64,000 bases of DNA from an uncultured Gammaproteobacteria bacterium (GTDB taxonomy: Bacteria; Pseudomonadota; Gammaproteobacteria; HK1). This document shows, one piece after another, positions 55,513 to 62,944 of the stretch. Positions within the stretch are counted from its first letter, which is position 1. Every line of letters starts with the position of its first letter. Made by a program: the position numbers and the translations under genes. A model generated the notes under the pieces. That model worked only from the letters and a program-made list of their open reading frames with translations. It did no database searches and was not told the DNA's origin. The stretch covers positions 372,001 through 436,000 of the forward strand of contig OY282378.1 in NCBI GenBank assembly GCA_958295835.1, read 5' to 3'.

Positions 55513-56748
55513 TCAGAACAACTGCTTCCGGAATTCCAGGCGCGGGGCAATGATGCGCGCGCAGTACAGAGGCTTCCCGGGGTCGCTCAGATCAAAGCCG
55601 TACACCGGACCCCTGCCTCGGCGGATCAATGCATCCACCAGCCGCGGCACCACGGCCTCGGGCGCATCCGGCAGGTCGAGGCGTGGCTGCTCCTCTATCT
55701 GCTTCCAACTCGTATCGGGGGTGAGGCTCTTCAGCACGCGATAGGGCCGGCTGTCCCTGGTCCTCCCCAGCTTGAGCCGAAGGTCGTCGCGAGCGCCGTG
55801 GATCTTGGCGAGCCGCGCTTGCGCCGCTTCGGTCAGCGCGCGCGTAATCGCTACTTCCGGATTGACGTGGGCGCCGAACCCCCCATTCATGAGGGTTCTT
55901 GTCGACAACGATCGCTCGCCCAGAAACAGCGCCCATATCACGGACACGGCTACCGGCGCCGGCAACGCCACCAGCAGCGCCGAAGCGCCCTCCGCCGTCC
56001 AGCGGTCGAGGATCAGTCGAGCGAGTGGAAAAGTCACGCTGTCGGGGTCGATCCTCTGCCCGCGGTCGCGTAGCCTCAGCCGTCCCCCCTCGCTCACCGC
56101 GCACATGGCGTCGCGCTCGATCAACTCGTACATGGCGTGCAACCGCGCCTCGGCCCGCGTGTTCCCCGAGGCCAGCCCGTTGGAGTTGGTTTCGAACAAC
56201 AGCGGACGGCGATAGAAATACACCGCACTCGACGGGACCCACACCCGGTCGCCCGTGCCCATATCCGTGCCGGAGGTCCATTCGCCGACGAAGTCGGGCG
56301 TGAAGTAGCACTCGAGACTGCTGGGAAGCTCCGCCGGTGGAACGATCCGCGCATCGGGCTCGGCCTTCGCGAGCCCGGCCATGCTGCCGTGCCACAGCCG
56401 CGCGGGGTCGGGGTTCTCGGCCAGATGCAGCTCGCAGGCTTCCATCGTCGCCGAGGCTTGCGCCGCGGCATTCGTGACCCCCTTGCCATTGCTGATCTGC
56501 AACACCTGCCCCCCGGGCCGCACCGATACCCAGGTCGGGATACCAAGCGTGTCGAGATGGGTGACCGAGGCCACCCGCGTGATTCCGCAGGCTGGCAGCG
56601 CGGGTGCGACGGTGGCCAGAGTCTGTTCCGGGGGGCAGGCGCGCAGCAACGGGAACCTGGCCGCCTCGTGCGCCAGCGCATCGGCAAAGGCAGCGTCATT
56701 CATGGCGCCGTCATTCATGGCGCCGTCATTCATGGCGCCGTCATTCAT
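55513..56748 (-). CDS. ycaO: YcaO-domain cyclodehydratase/thioamide-forming enzyme, copy 2 (next to tfuA)
   Basis: A 411-residue YcaO protein with the same ATP-site blocks as copy 1 (QASATMEACEL, RLHAMYELIERDA, NPEVAITRALTEAAQ). The N-terminus starts with three MNDGA units before MNDAAFADAL, so any of four ATGs could be used. The first ATG (56748) overlaps the tfuA stop, giving translational coupling. Copy 1 and copy 2 share nearly all of residues 1-230 and 310-400. In between, segments such as LDRWTAEGASALLVALPA and FLGERSLSTRTLMNGGFG differ strongly, suggesting different substrates or sites. Confidence 0.92.
   Translation of the reverse strand: MNDGAMNDGAMNDGAMNDAAFADALAHEAARFPLLRACPPEQTLATVAPALPACGITRVASVTHLDTLGIPTWVSVRPGGQVLQISNGKGVTNAAAQASATMEACELHLAENPDPARLWHGSMAGLAKAEPDARIVPPAELPSSLECYFTPDFVGEWTSGTDMGTGDRVWVPSSAVYFYRRPLLFETNSNGLASGNTRAEARLHAMYELIERDAMCAVSEGGRLRLRDRGQRIDPDSVTFPLARLILDRWTAEGASALLVALPAPVAVSVIWALFLGERSLSTRTLMNGGFGAHVNPEVAITRALTEAAQARLAKIHGARDDLRLKLGRTRDSRPYRVLKSLTPDTSWKQIEEQPRLDLPDAPEAVVPRLVDALIRRGRGPVYGFDLSDPGKPLYCARIIAPRLEFRKQLF
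56704..56748 (-). repeat. 15-bp tandem repeat of start codons (MNDGA x3)
   Basis: Three copies of ATGAATGACGGCGCC precede ATGAATGACGCTGCC at the start of ycaO copy 2; copy 1 (55408-55422) has one. Each unit begins with ATG in frame, so changes in number alter only the N-terminal length and the number of possible starts. Confidence 0.85.
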
Positions 56749-58073
56749 GGCGCATTGTCCAATGGGGCTCGGGCCTGCGCGATCCGGCCCCAACGCGCCA
56801 AGCGCCCATTTGCCGCCACGGTCCGGATCAACGCGACGTCGGGAAAGTAGTCCGGCGCACCGAAGAACGCAGGTCCCATCCCCACCAGCCATGAGGCCAT
56901 GTGGCCCGTGCTGGCGCGGTGCTCGGGCGGCGCCTCGACCCCATGACGGCGCATCCAGTCCACCAGCACCAACGGGATCAGCGACGGCTCGTCCCCTTGC
57001 AGTGGATGGGCGATCCCGAGCCCCCGCGCGGTTTGCCCGGTCAGCCAATGCTCGACAGCGAGACCCGCCATCCACTCCGCAAGCTCGTCGTCGCGCACCG
57101 CCGACGCGGCGCACCATCGCGCGAGCGAGACATCCAGTGCCCGGGCCAGCCCGGTTGCGTGCCGCAGGGCGAAGGCGCGCCGTTCGCCGGCGTCCGGCCC
57201 CTGTCCGGAGACGCGAACCCAATCGCACAGGAACCAGCGGCGACTGCCTTCGCGTTGGGGCCGGAGCCACGGTTCAGGCTGCTGCGCCATCGTGCGCAGT
57301 ACGTCGGATACCTCGAGCGGCGGACCGGCCAGCGGGCGAATCCGGCGCTGGAACAAGGCTTCGGGCTCTACCGGGGGCGGAATCGGATCGGGCCAACGCA
57401 CCCCGGCGGCGGGCAGCGGAAGCCGGCCTGCCAGCACCCGCAGCGCCAGGCGCGCATCCTGCGCCTTGAGACTGTGCGCCCTGTCCGAGAGCCGATCCCG
57501 CACTGCGGCGACGTCCGCGCCCTCGGTCCGCACCAGCGCCAGCAGCGCGCGGAGCGTGCGCACCTCGTGTCCCATGCGTTTGAACGCGTGGAGAATGCCG
57601 GACACCTGGGTCGGAGCCAGCGCGCCCTGCGTCTCGAGCCCGCCCAGAGCATGGCGCACGTCGACCAACGGCAGGGTCAGCGGCAGGTAGTCCATATCGG
57701 CAGTGCCATGCAACAGGGCAACCTCGTCATCACCCTCGATCCGGCCGGCCCGATACCACTCGAAGACGCTGCCCAGCCCGATCATGCCGTATGGCTCCAG
57801 CTCCAGCGCCCGCAATGCACCCATGGACGAAGCGCCCAGCACCCGCCAGCCCGTCTGGAGCAATTGCAGGATCTCGCGCTGCCACACCGGCGTGGAGTCA
57901 TGGAACACCCCGTCGACGATCAGCACCTGCCCCGGTGGTTCGCAGCTCAGGGCGTAGAGATCGCCGAAGCGGATCGGAGGGAGGAATTCGGCGTCGGGGC
58001 AGAGACCGCGTGCCTCTGCAAGCCCCAGCGACGGGCCCAGAAACACGAGCTTGCGGCCAGCCGTCCGCTCCAT
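56745..58073 (-). CDS. tfuA: TfuA-domain protein (YcaO partner)
   Basis: A 442-residue protein; the TfuA domain is at the N-terminus: KLVFLGPSLGLAEAR, LPPIRFGDLYALSCEPPGQVLIVDGVFHD, and GASSMGALRALELEPYGMIGLG, EWYRAGRIEGDDEVALLHG, exactly the family pattern. TfuA works with YcaO to turn peptide amides into thioamides (known for thioviridamide-type peptides and methyl-coenzyme M reductase). About 250 extra residues follow that I do not recognise. I chose the ATG at 58073, where the domain begins; an upstream in-frame start at 58148 adds no homology. It is coupled to ycaO copy 2 by ATGA. Confidence 0.92.
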   Translation of the reverse strand: MERTAGRKLVFLGPSLGLAEARGLCPDAEFLPPIRFGDLYALSCEPPGQVLIVDGVFHDSTPVWQREILQLLQTGWRVLGASSMGALRALELEPYGMIGLGSVFEWYRAGRIEGDDEVALLHGTADMDYLPLTLPLVDVRHALGGLETQGALAPTQVSGILHAFKRMGHEVRTLRALLALVRTEGADVAAVRDRLSDRAHSLKAQDARLALRVLAGRLPLPAAGVRWPDPIPPPVEPEALFQRRIRPLAGPPLEVSDVLRTMAQQPEPWLRPQREGSRRWFLCDWVRVSGQGPDAGERRAFALRHATGLARALDVSLARWCAASAVRDDELAEWMAGLAVEHWLTGQTARGLGIAHPLQGDEPSLIPLVLVDWMRRHGVEAPPEHRASTGHMASWLVGMGPAFFGAPDYFPDVALIRTVAANGRLARWGRIAQARAPLDNAP

Positions 58074-58263
58074 GTTCACCGCCCGCGACGTTCCGGTGCG
58101 CGGGCACGGGTCGAACCGCGGATCCCGGCCGCCGCGCGCGCCAGCCACCCCTCCGGCAGCCCGTCCAGCGGGGGCGGACCGGGAGGACCGGCGCTATCGC
58201 CACGCGGTACGGGAAGCTCGGTCGGACGTTTCCGGCGTTTGTCCATATCGCATCGATGTGGAT

Positions 58264-58269
58264 TATAAT
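58264..58269 (+). promoter_or_regulatory. Candidate -10 element in the divergent tfuA/flavin-gene region
   Basis: TATAAT at 58264-58269, with TTGTCC 19 bases upstream (58239-58244), is the only AT-rich promoter-like site in the 305 bases (58074-58378) between divergent tfuA and the flavin-fusion gene. It would drive the plus-strand genes. Spacing is long, so strength is uncertain. The rest of this region holds a 28-codon ORF (58276-58362) of doubtful meaning, the 29-base inverted repeat and nothing else recognised. Confidence 0.45.
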
Positions 58270-58308
58270 GCATCCATGAACGAAGCCGCCCGGCCCCCGC
58301 CGGATCCG

Positions 58309-58337
58309 CAGCCGGGGGCTGGTGAGCAATGCGGGCT
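58309..58337 (+). repeat. Left arm of 29-bp inverted repeat flanking the precursor region
   Basis: The sequence CAGCCGGGGGCTGGTGAGCA, continuing ATGCGGGCT, recurs inverted at 62872-62900 with 28 of 29 bases identical. The arms enclose the flavin fusion, sulfotransferase and Nif11 genes. Confidence 0.75.
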
Positions 58338-58378
58338 GGAGTCGGCGTATCCTTCTCAATAGCAGATCGTGACGATAG

Positions 58379-61153
58379 ATGCTAGCTGATTACGGCAAGC
58401 TCCATGTCTCCAGCACTGACTACACCGTGTTGCGGCCCGATGGCGTCGACGCGGCGACGCGGGGTTGGCGTGCCGCTCTGGCCGAAGGCCGCGCCCTGCG
58501 GGTGCGAGGCAGCGGGCACGGGCTGTCCGGCGCCACCCTGCCCCGCAAGGGCGAGACGCTGCTGTGCACCCGTGGTCTCGACCACTACCGCATCGAGGCT
58601 CCCGGTCTGATCACCGTCGGCGGCGGCGCGATCCTGTGGGACGTCCGCGACTTCGTAGCCGTGCGGGGCTGGCGCCTCCCCGTCTACAACGGCGGCTGGG
58701 CAGGTCCCACCGTCGGCGGCTTCGCGAGCGCGGGCGGGCTGGGGCTGCGGGTGCCGGTGGGTGAGCACGGGAAACCGACGGCGCCGCAAGCGCTCGACCC
58801 GGTGTCGCTGTCCGAACGACACGGCGGATTCTGGGCGCAAGCCGTGAAGCTCACGATCATCGACGGGCGCGGCAGAGTGCACGACGTCCTCCCCGGTGAC
58901 GAGGATTTTCCCTGGATGTTCGCCTCCATGGGGCAGTTCGGCCTGATCCTCGAAGCGACGTTGCGCCTCGTGCCGCAACCGGGCGTGGACGACGCGTTGC
59001 CCGTGGGCAGCGCCGGCCGGATCCCGGTGTCGAATCCACTCGATCCGAACGAATCCGACGCGGCGGCGCCGGCGCAAGGCGTCGGCTGGACGTACTGGTT
59101 CACCGCGTTCGCGCCGGTGGACGAGGAAGACGCCGTCTGGCAGGCGATCGGGGACTGGAGCCGTGCGCACCGCGACGCGCTGCGCCCCACCGGCGGCTGG
59201 ATCGGCCCGCTCCAGGACGATCATCCGATCGGTTTTCGCTATCTCGTGCGGCGCAAGGCCCCCACCCCCCCGCTACTGTACCCGCGCGACGAAGATTTCC
59301 TGACCCTGGGCGTGATGGCCGTCTGCGCGGGGGTCGGGACCGACGCGGGCGATGCGGCGCTGGCGGAGGCCGAGCAGGATTTCGTCGCACGGATCGTCGC
59401 CAGGGGCTGGGCGCTCTACTGCCAGGCGGAGAACCTGACCCGATCGGTCGACTTCCGAAGCTACTGGGGGGAGGAGCGCTGGCAGCGCTTTTGCGCGCTG
59501 AAGGCCAGGTTCGACCCCGACGGGCGGATCAACGTGGGCGAGGTGCATGGGGAAGGGGGGCCGTCGCCGATGCGGGCCGCCCGGATGCGCCGGATCCGCG
59601 CGGCGTTTCGCCGCGCCGTGGGGATCGGGGACCCGGGCGTGAACCGGGTGCAAGGCGCCTCCCGGCACGGGAGGGGAAGCCCGGGGATGAAGCACGTCGA
59701 CGTTGCGGTGATCGGTGGCGGGCCGGCGGGTGCGACCCTGGCGACGCTGTGCGCTCAGAACGGTCTGGAAGTGGCGCTGTACGAACGCGAGCGCGCCCCG
59801 CGCTACCGGGTCGGTGAATCGCTGCTCCCCGCCACGCCGCGCCAGATCGTGCCCCTGCTCGGCGCCACCGACGAGATGGCGCAGGCGGACTTCGTCGTCA
59901 AGCCCGGCGGCACCTTCTGCTGGGGCGATCGCCCGGGCGATCCATGGACCCTGAAATTCGCCGGGTACACCGCGCTCAACGTCGACCGGCAACGCTTCGA
60001 CGCGATCCTGCTGGCGAACGCCAGGGCCAAGGGGGTGGCGGTGCACGAGGGCGAAGCGGTGCGCTCGGTGGGGGAGGGCGATGCGGAGCAGGGGCGCGTG
60101 GTCGAGGTCGAGACGCTCGACAGCGGCGCCCGGTATCGGGTACAGGCGCGGTACGTCGCCGACGCGAGCGGACAGAGGCGGCTGAACCTGCCCGAGCTGC
60201 GTGCACGAACCTGGTCGCGCTTCTTTCGCCAAGTGGCGGTGTGGGGCTACTGGGACGGCGCCGGGCGGCTGGATCCCCCGATCGACGGCACCGTGCTCTT
60301 CGAGACGCTCGAGACCGCGCACGGCCCTGCCTGGGTCTGGTTCATTCCGCTCTCCGACACCCTCACCAGCGTCGGCGTGGTGGCCCCGCGGGGTTGCGCG
60401 CGTGCGCTGGGCAAGAACCGGCGCCCCATGCTGAGCGCCTGGCTGGCGCAATGCCCGCGCACCGCCGCGCTGCTGGCCGAGGCCCGGCCGAGCTCCGCGC
60501 CGCCTTATCACGAGGTGCGCCTGTGCGCGGACTACTCCTATGCCAGCGACGCGTTCTGGGCGCCTGGAGTGGTTCAGGTGGGCGATGCGGCCTGCTTCGT
60601 CGATCCGATGCTGGCCTCGGGGGTGCACATGGCCACTTACGGCGCCTTGCTGGCCGCTCGGTCGATCGAGGCGGTACTGCGCGGCCGGGCGCCCGAGCCG
60701 CTTGCGATGGACGAGTACGAGAGCCGCGCCAGGCAGGAGTACGCCCTCTTCTATGCGGGCGTGAGCGGGATCTACGACATGACCCGCTCGCGCGACGAGT
60801 ACATCCAGCCGCTACGCAAGCTCTTGCGCAACAGCAACGGCGTGCTGGTCGAACGGGACCAGCTCGACGGTGCGCCAGGCGGGCTGAACGTGGAGCGCGC
60901 CGCGCCTCCGAGCCTCGACCCCGTGCGCGATGCCGCTCGCAACCGGCGCACGATGCGGACCTTCAACCGGGACCAGCTCCTCTACGACGGGCCGCCGCGG
61001 ATCGTCCCGGTGGCGGAGCTGCCCGCAATCCGCAACACCCTGAGCGTCTCCCCGGACGGACGCGGCTGGCGACTGCCGGGGGATCGCGGGTCCGGGCGGG
61101 TGATGGGACAGCGGCGCGGGGATTCGTCGAGCAGGTCGGCGATTCACGGTTGA
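58379..61153 (+). CDS. Fused FAD-linked oxidase and flavin-dependent halogenase
   Basis: One uninterrupted 924-codon frame. Residues about 1-395 are an FAD-linked (BBE/VAO-type) oxidase: LRVRGSGHGLSGATLP, GGWAGPTVGGFASAGGLG, FASMGQFGLILEATLRLVP, ending RFDPDGRINVGEV. Residues 437-924 are a flavin halogenase: DVAVIGGGPAGATLAT, RYRVGESLLPATPRQ and the hallmark WVWFIPL (W-x-W-x-I-P, near 652), then GDAACFVDPMLASGVHMA. A 40-residue Arg/Gly linker joins them. An ATG at 59687 with GAGGGGAAG upstream could allow separate translation of the halogenase. In a peptide cluster it probably oxidises and halogenates the precursor core; the only core Trp is at its C-terminus. Confidence 0.85.
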   Translation: MLADYGKLHVSSTDYTVLRPDGVDAATRGWRAALAEGRALRVRGSGHGLSGATLPRKGETLLCTRGLDHYRIEAPGLITVGGGAILWDVRDFVAVRGWRLPVYNGGWAGPTVGGFASAGGLGLRVPVGEHGKPTAPQALDPVSLSERHGGFWAQAVKLTIIDGRGRVHDVLPGDEDFPWMFASMGQFGLILEATLRLVPQPGVDDALPVGSAGRIPVSNPLDPNESDAAAPAQGVGWTYWFTAFAPVDEEDAVWQAIGDWSRAHRDALRPTGGWIGPLQDDHPIGFRYLVRRKAPTPPLLYPRDEDFLTLGVMAVCAGVGTDAGDAALAEAEQDFVARIVARGWALYCQAENLTRSVDFRSYWGEERWQRFCALKARFDPDGRINVGEVHGEGGPSPMRAARMRRIRAAFRRAVGIGDPGVNRVQGASRHGRGSPGMKHVDVAVIGGGPAGATLATLCAQNGLEVALYERERAPRYRVGESLLPATPRQIVPLLGATDEMAQADFVVKPGGTFCWGDRPGDPWTLKFAGYTALNVDRQRFDAILLANARAKGVAVHEGEAVRSVGEGDAEQGRVVEVETLDSGARYRVQARYVADASGQRRLNLPELRARTWSRFFRQVAVWGYWDGAGRLDPPIDGTVLFETLETAHGPAWVWFIPLSDTLTSVGVVAPRGCARALGKNRRPMLSAWLAQCPRTAALLAEARPSSAPPYHEVRLCADYSYASDAFWAPGVVQVGDAACFVDPMLASGVHMATYGALLAARSIEAVLRGRAPEPLAMDEYESRARQEYALFYAGVSGIYDMTRSRDEYIQPLRKLLRNSNGVLVERDQLDGAPGGLNVERAAPPSLDPVRDAARNRRTMRTFNRDQLLYDGPPRIVPVAELPAIRNTLSVSPDGRGWRLPGDRGSGRVMGQRRGDSSSRSAIHG

Positions 61154-61196
61154 TGCCAATCCGCACCGCAGCTCCGCCACCGATGGTTCGGCCGCC

Positions 61197-62216
61197 ATGA
61201 AGTCGATTCTCTACCTGCACGTGGGTCACAGCAAGACCGGCACATCCTGGCTGCAGGCGGCGTTGCGCGAGAGCGCGGACGCGATCGCGCAAGCAGGCCT
61301 CGCCTATCCGATCCTCGAGGGCGTCGGGAACCAACAAGGGGCCGAGATCAGCCAGGGCAACGGTCTGTGGCTGGCCACCGGCCCGGCCGGCGAGCTGGAT
61401 TTGCGCCTGCGGATGATCGCCCGTGCCGCCGGTCCGGCGGGGGCGGTGCTGTCTTCCGAACAGTTCTTTCCCAAGCTCACCCAGCAGCACGACGACCCCG
61501 CCGTGCTGTTGCGGGCGGCGCGGGCCGCGGGGTTCAGCGGGATCGAGATCCTGCTCTTCATCCGCAATCCGGTGGGCCACGCGGCTTCGCTGTGGCAGCA
61601 ATACCTGAAGAATTCGGGCGGCACCGCCCCGATCGAGGCGTTCTTCGCAAAATACAGCGTGCCCGAGCTCGTCGCGCGGTTCCTCGACAGGCTCATGCCG
61701 ATCGATGGCATCGGCCTGACCTGCCTGAGTTACGACCGGCATCGCCATGACATGCTGGCTCCGCTACGGACTTGGCTGGGTCTGTCGGCGACGACGCTGA
61801 CCCCGCCAAGCGCGCCGACGATCAATCGCGGCATGACCCGGGGGGAGCTGGCCTTGCAGGTGGCGCTGAATCGGCAGATCGGCCGGGCCGGCCGGATTCT
61901 CGTGCACGATACGCTCTGCGTCGAGCTGCCCGAGCTGTCGCCGGACCGGATCTACCCCGATCCGGAGTGCCAGCGCGCCATGTGCGACCGACTGGCTCCG
62001 ACGCTGGCGCGCGTGAATGCGCACCTGTCCGAGGGTGAGCGGTACCGGCCCGATATCGACCCCACGCCCGACAGCGCCGGTGACACGCCCCTGACCTTCA
62101 GCCCCGAACAGATCGACTTGATCGGCGCCGCTCTGGGGGGCGAGATCCTCCGATTGCGTCAAGCGCTTTCGGCGCGGAAACTGCTGCAGGAAGGATCTTG
62201 CCGATCGGACCAGTAA
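61197..62216 (+). CDS. Sulfotransferase-family protein
   Basis: A 339-residue PAPS-dependent sulfotransferase-like protein. The 5'-phosphosulfate loop is LHVGHSKTGTSWLQAAL near residue 7, the 3'-phosphate-binding segment LLFIRNPVGHAASLWQQY around 119-136. It starts 43 bases after the flavin fusion and ends before the Nif11 precursor, so it belongs to the cluster. It may sulfate a hydroxyl of the peptide or of another metabolite; core Thr residues are few. The assignment to family is good, the substrate unknown. Confidence 0.82.
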   Translation: MKSILYLHVGHSKTGTSWLQAALRESADAIAQAGLAYPILEGVGNQQGAEISQGNGLWLATGPAGELDLRLRMIARAAGPAGAVLSSEQFFPKLTQQHDDPAVLLRAARAAGFSGIEILLFIRNPVGHAASLWQQYLKNSGGTAPIEAFFAKYSVPELVARFLDRLMPIDGIGLTCLSYDRHRHDMLAPLRTWLGLSATTLTPPSAPTINRGMTRGELALQVALNRQIGRAGRILVHDTLCVELPELSPDRIYPDPECQRAMCDRLAPTLARVNAHLSEGERYRPDIDPTPDSAGDTPLTFSPEQIDLIGAALGGEILRLRQALSARKLLQEGSCRSDQ

Positions 62217-62408
62217 CTTGTAGTGACCGGTAATCGTAACTGTAGTTCGGGCGATATTCGGAAACTACAGGATTGGGGACGATGGCTTCATTGACTGTTG
62301 GTCGTTGACGAGAATAATGGATACGCAGCAGGTTTTGTGGGAAGGATTGGTTCCGAGTTCAAACCGGACTCGGATGTGGATTGGACTCAGACGAGGGAGG
62401 CTGGTGAC

Positions 62409-62768
62409 ATGAGCTTGGAGAATCTCAAGGAATACGCGAGTCGTTGCGCAACCGATCCGGATTTGCTCGTTGCGGCGAAGTCGATCGGAATAGCGGATAT
62501 CGAGGAACATATCCGTCACGCCGGGAGCCTGGGCCTGGACTGGACCAGGGACGATCTGGTGGCCTTCCGGAAAGAGATTACCGACGACGGGTTTGAAGAC
62601 CTCGCGGATCTCACCGAAGACGAACTGGAACAAGTCGCAGGCGGTGGCATTTTTGCCACGATAGGGGCTGCGGTCGCGGTGGGCGTCGGAGTGGGAGCCG
62701 GGGTAGCGGCGGTGGGAGCCACGGCTGGGGCAGGTGGAGCCGCAGCAGCAGGGCGTGGCGGATGGTAA
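62409..62768 (+). CDS. Nif11-type (NHLP) RiPP precursor peptide
   Basis: A 119-residue precursor. The Nif11-like leader runs to residue about 79 (MSLENLKEYASRCATDPDLL, LGLDWTRDDLVAFRKE, LADLTEDELEQVAGG), ending in a double/triple glycine for C39 cleavage. The core (about 80/81-119) is IFATIGAAVAVGVGVGAGVA, then AVGATAGAGGAAAAGRGGW. It has no Cys or Ser, two Thr (84, 105), one Phe and one Trp as the very last residue. GGAGG lies 12 bases before the ATG at 62409. Transcript end is marked by a terminator 50 bases downstream. It should be the substrate of the modification and export genes around it. Confidence 0.9.
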   Translation: MSLENLKEYASRCATDPDLLVAAKSIGIADIEEHIRHAGSLGLDWTRDDLVAFRKEITDDGFEDLADLTEDELEQVAGGGIFATIGAAVAVGVGVGAGVAAVGATAGAGGAAAAGRGGW

Positions 62769-62815
62769 GGCCCTCACGGGCTGCCGCCGGCCGGCCGGAG
62801 TACATGGCAATGACT

Positions 62816-62847
62816 GCCCTCTCTCGAGCGCGGGGGAGGGCTTTTTT
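62816..62847 (+). terminator. Intrinsic terminator after the precursor gene
   Basis: GCCCTCTC/GGGAGGGC arms (62816-62823 and 62834-62841, one G-U pair) with a 10-base loop, followed directly by TTTTTT. A standard Rho-independent terminator 47 bases after the precursor stop, likely ending or reducing transcription before the M23 gene. Confidence 0.85.
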
Positions 62848-62871
62848 GAGAATCGCTGCCGCCTTCCACTG

Positions 62872-62900
62872 AGCCCGCATTGCTCACCACCCCCCGGCTG
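62872..62900 (-). repeat. Right arm of 29-bp inverted repeat
   Basis: Reverse complement of 58309-58337 with one mismatch in 29. Lies just beyond the terminator of the precursor gene. Confidence 0.75.
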
Positions 62901-62944
62901 TGGACGCGGATCGGATGGCGGATGCCAAGCCGTCCCATTGATCG

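Larger units (their letters stand above)
54191..56815 (-). repeat. 1.3-kb tandem duplication of ycaO plus the tfuA 3' end
   Basis: Two direct copies: 54191-55486 (1296 bases) and 55487-56815. Both begin CCGGCGCCGTCCGGGCCCGG and run through a complete ycaO gene into the last 21 codons of tfuA. The junction shares CCG with the right end. The copies are almost identical at both ends and diverge in the middle. The difference in length comes from two extra 15-base units at the ycaO start of the right copy. Confidence 0.88.

Noticed and set aside
54217..56748. YcaO proteins as azole-forming cyclodehydratases
   Set aside because: The precursor core has no Cys or Ser, no E1-like/ocin-ThiF partner or azoline dehydrogenase of the SagB type is seen, and TfuA is adjacent.
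58276..58362. 28-codon ORF as a second precursor peptide
   Set aside because: No leader features, Pro-rich composition, and much of it is the 29-base inverted repeat.
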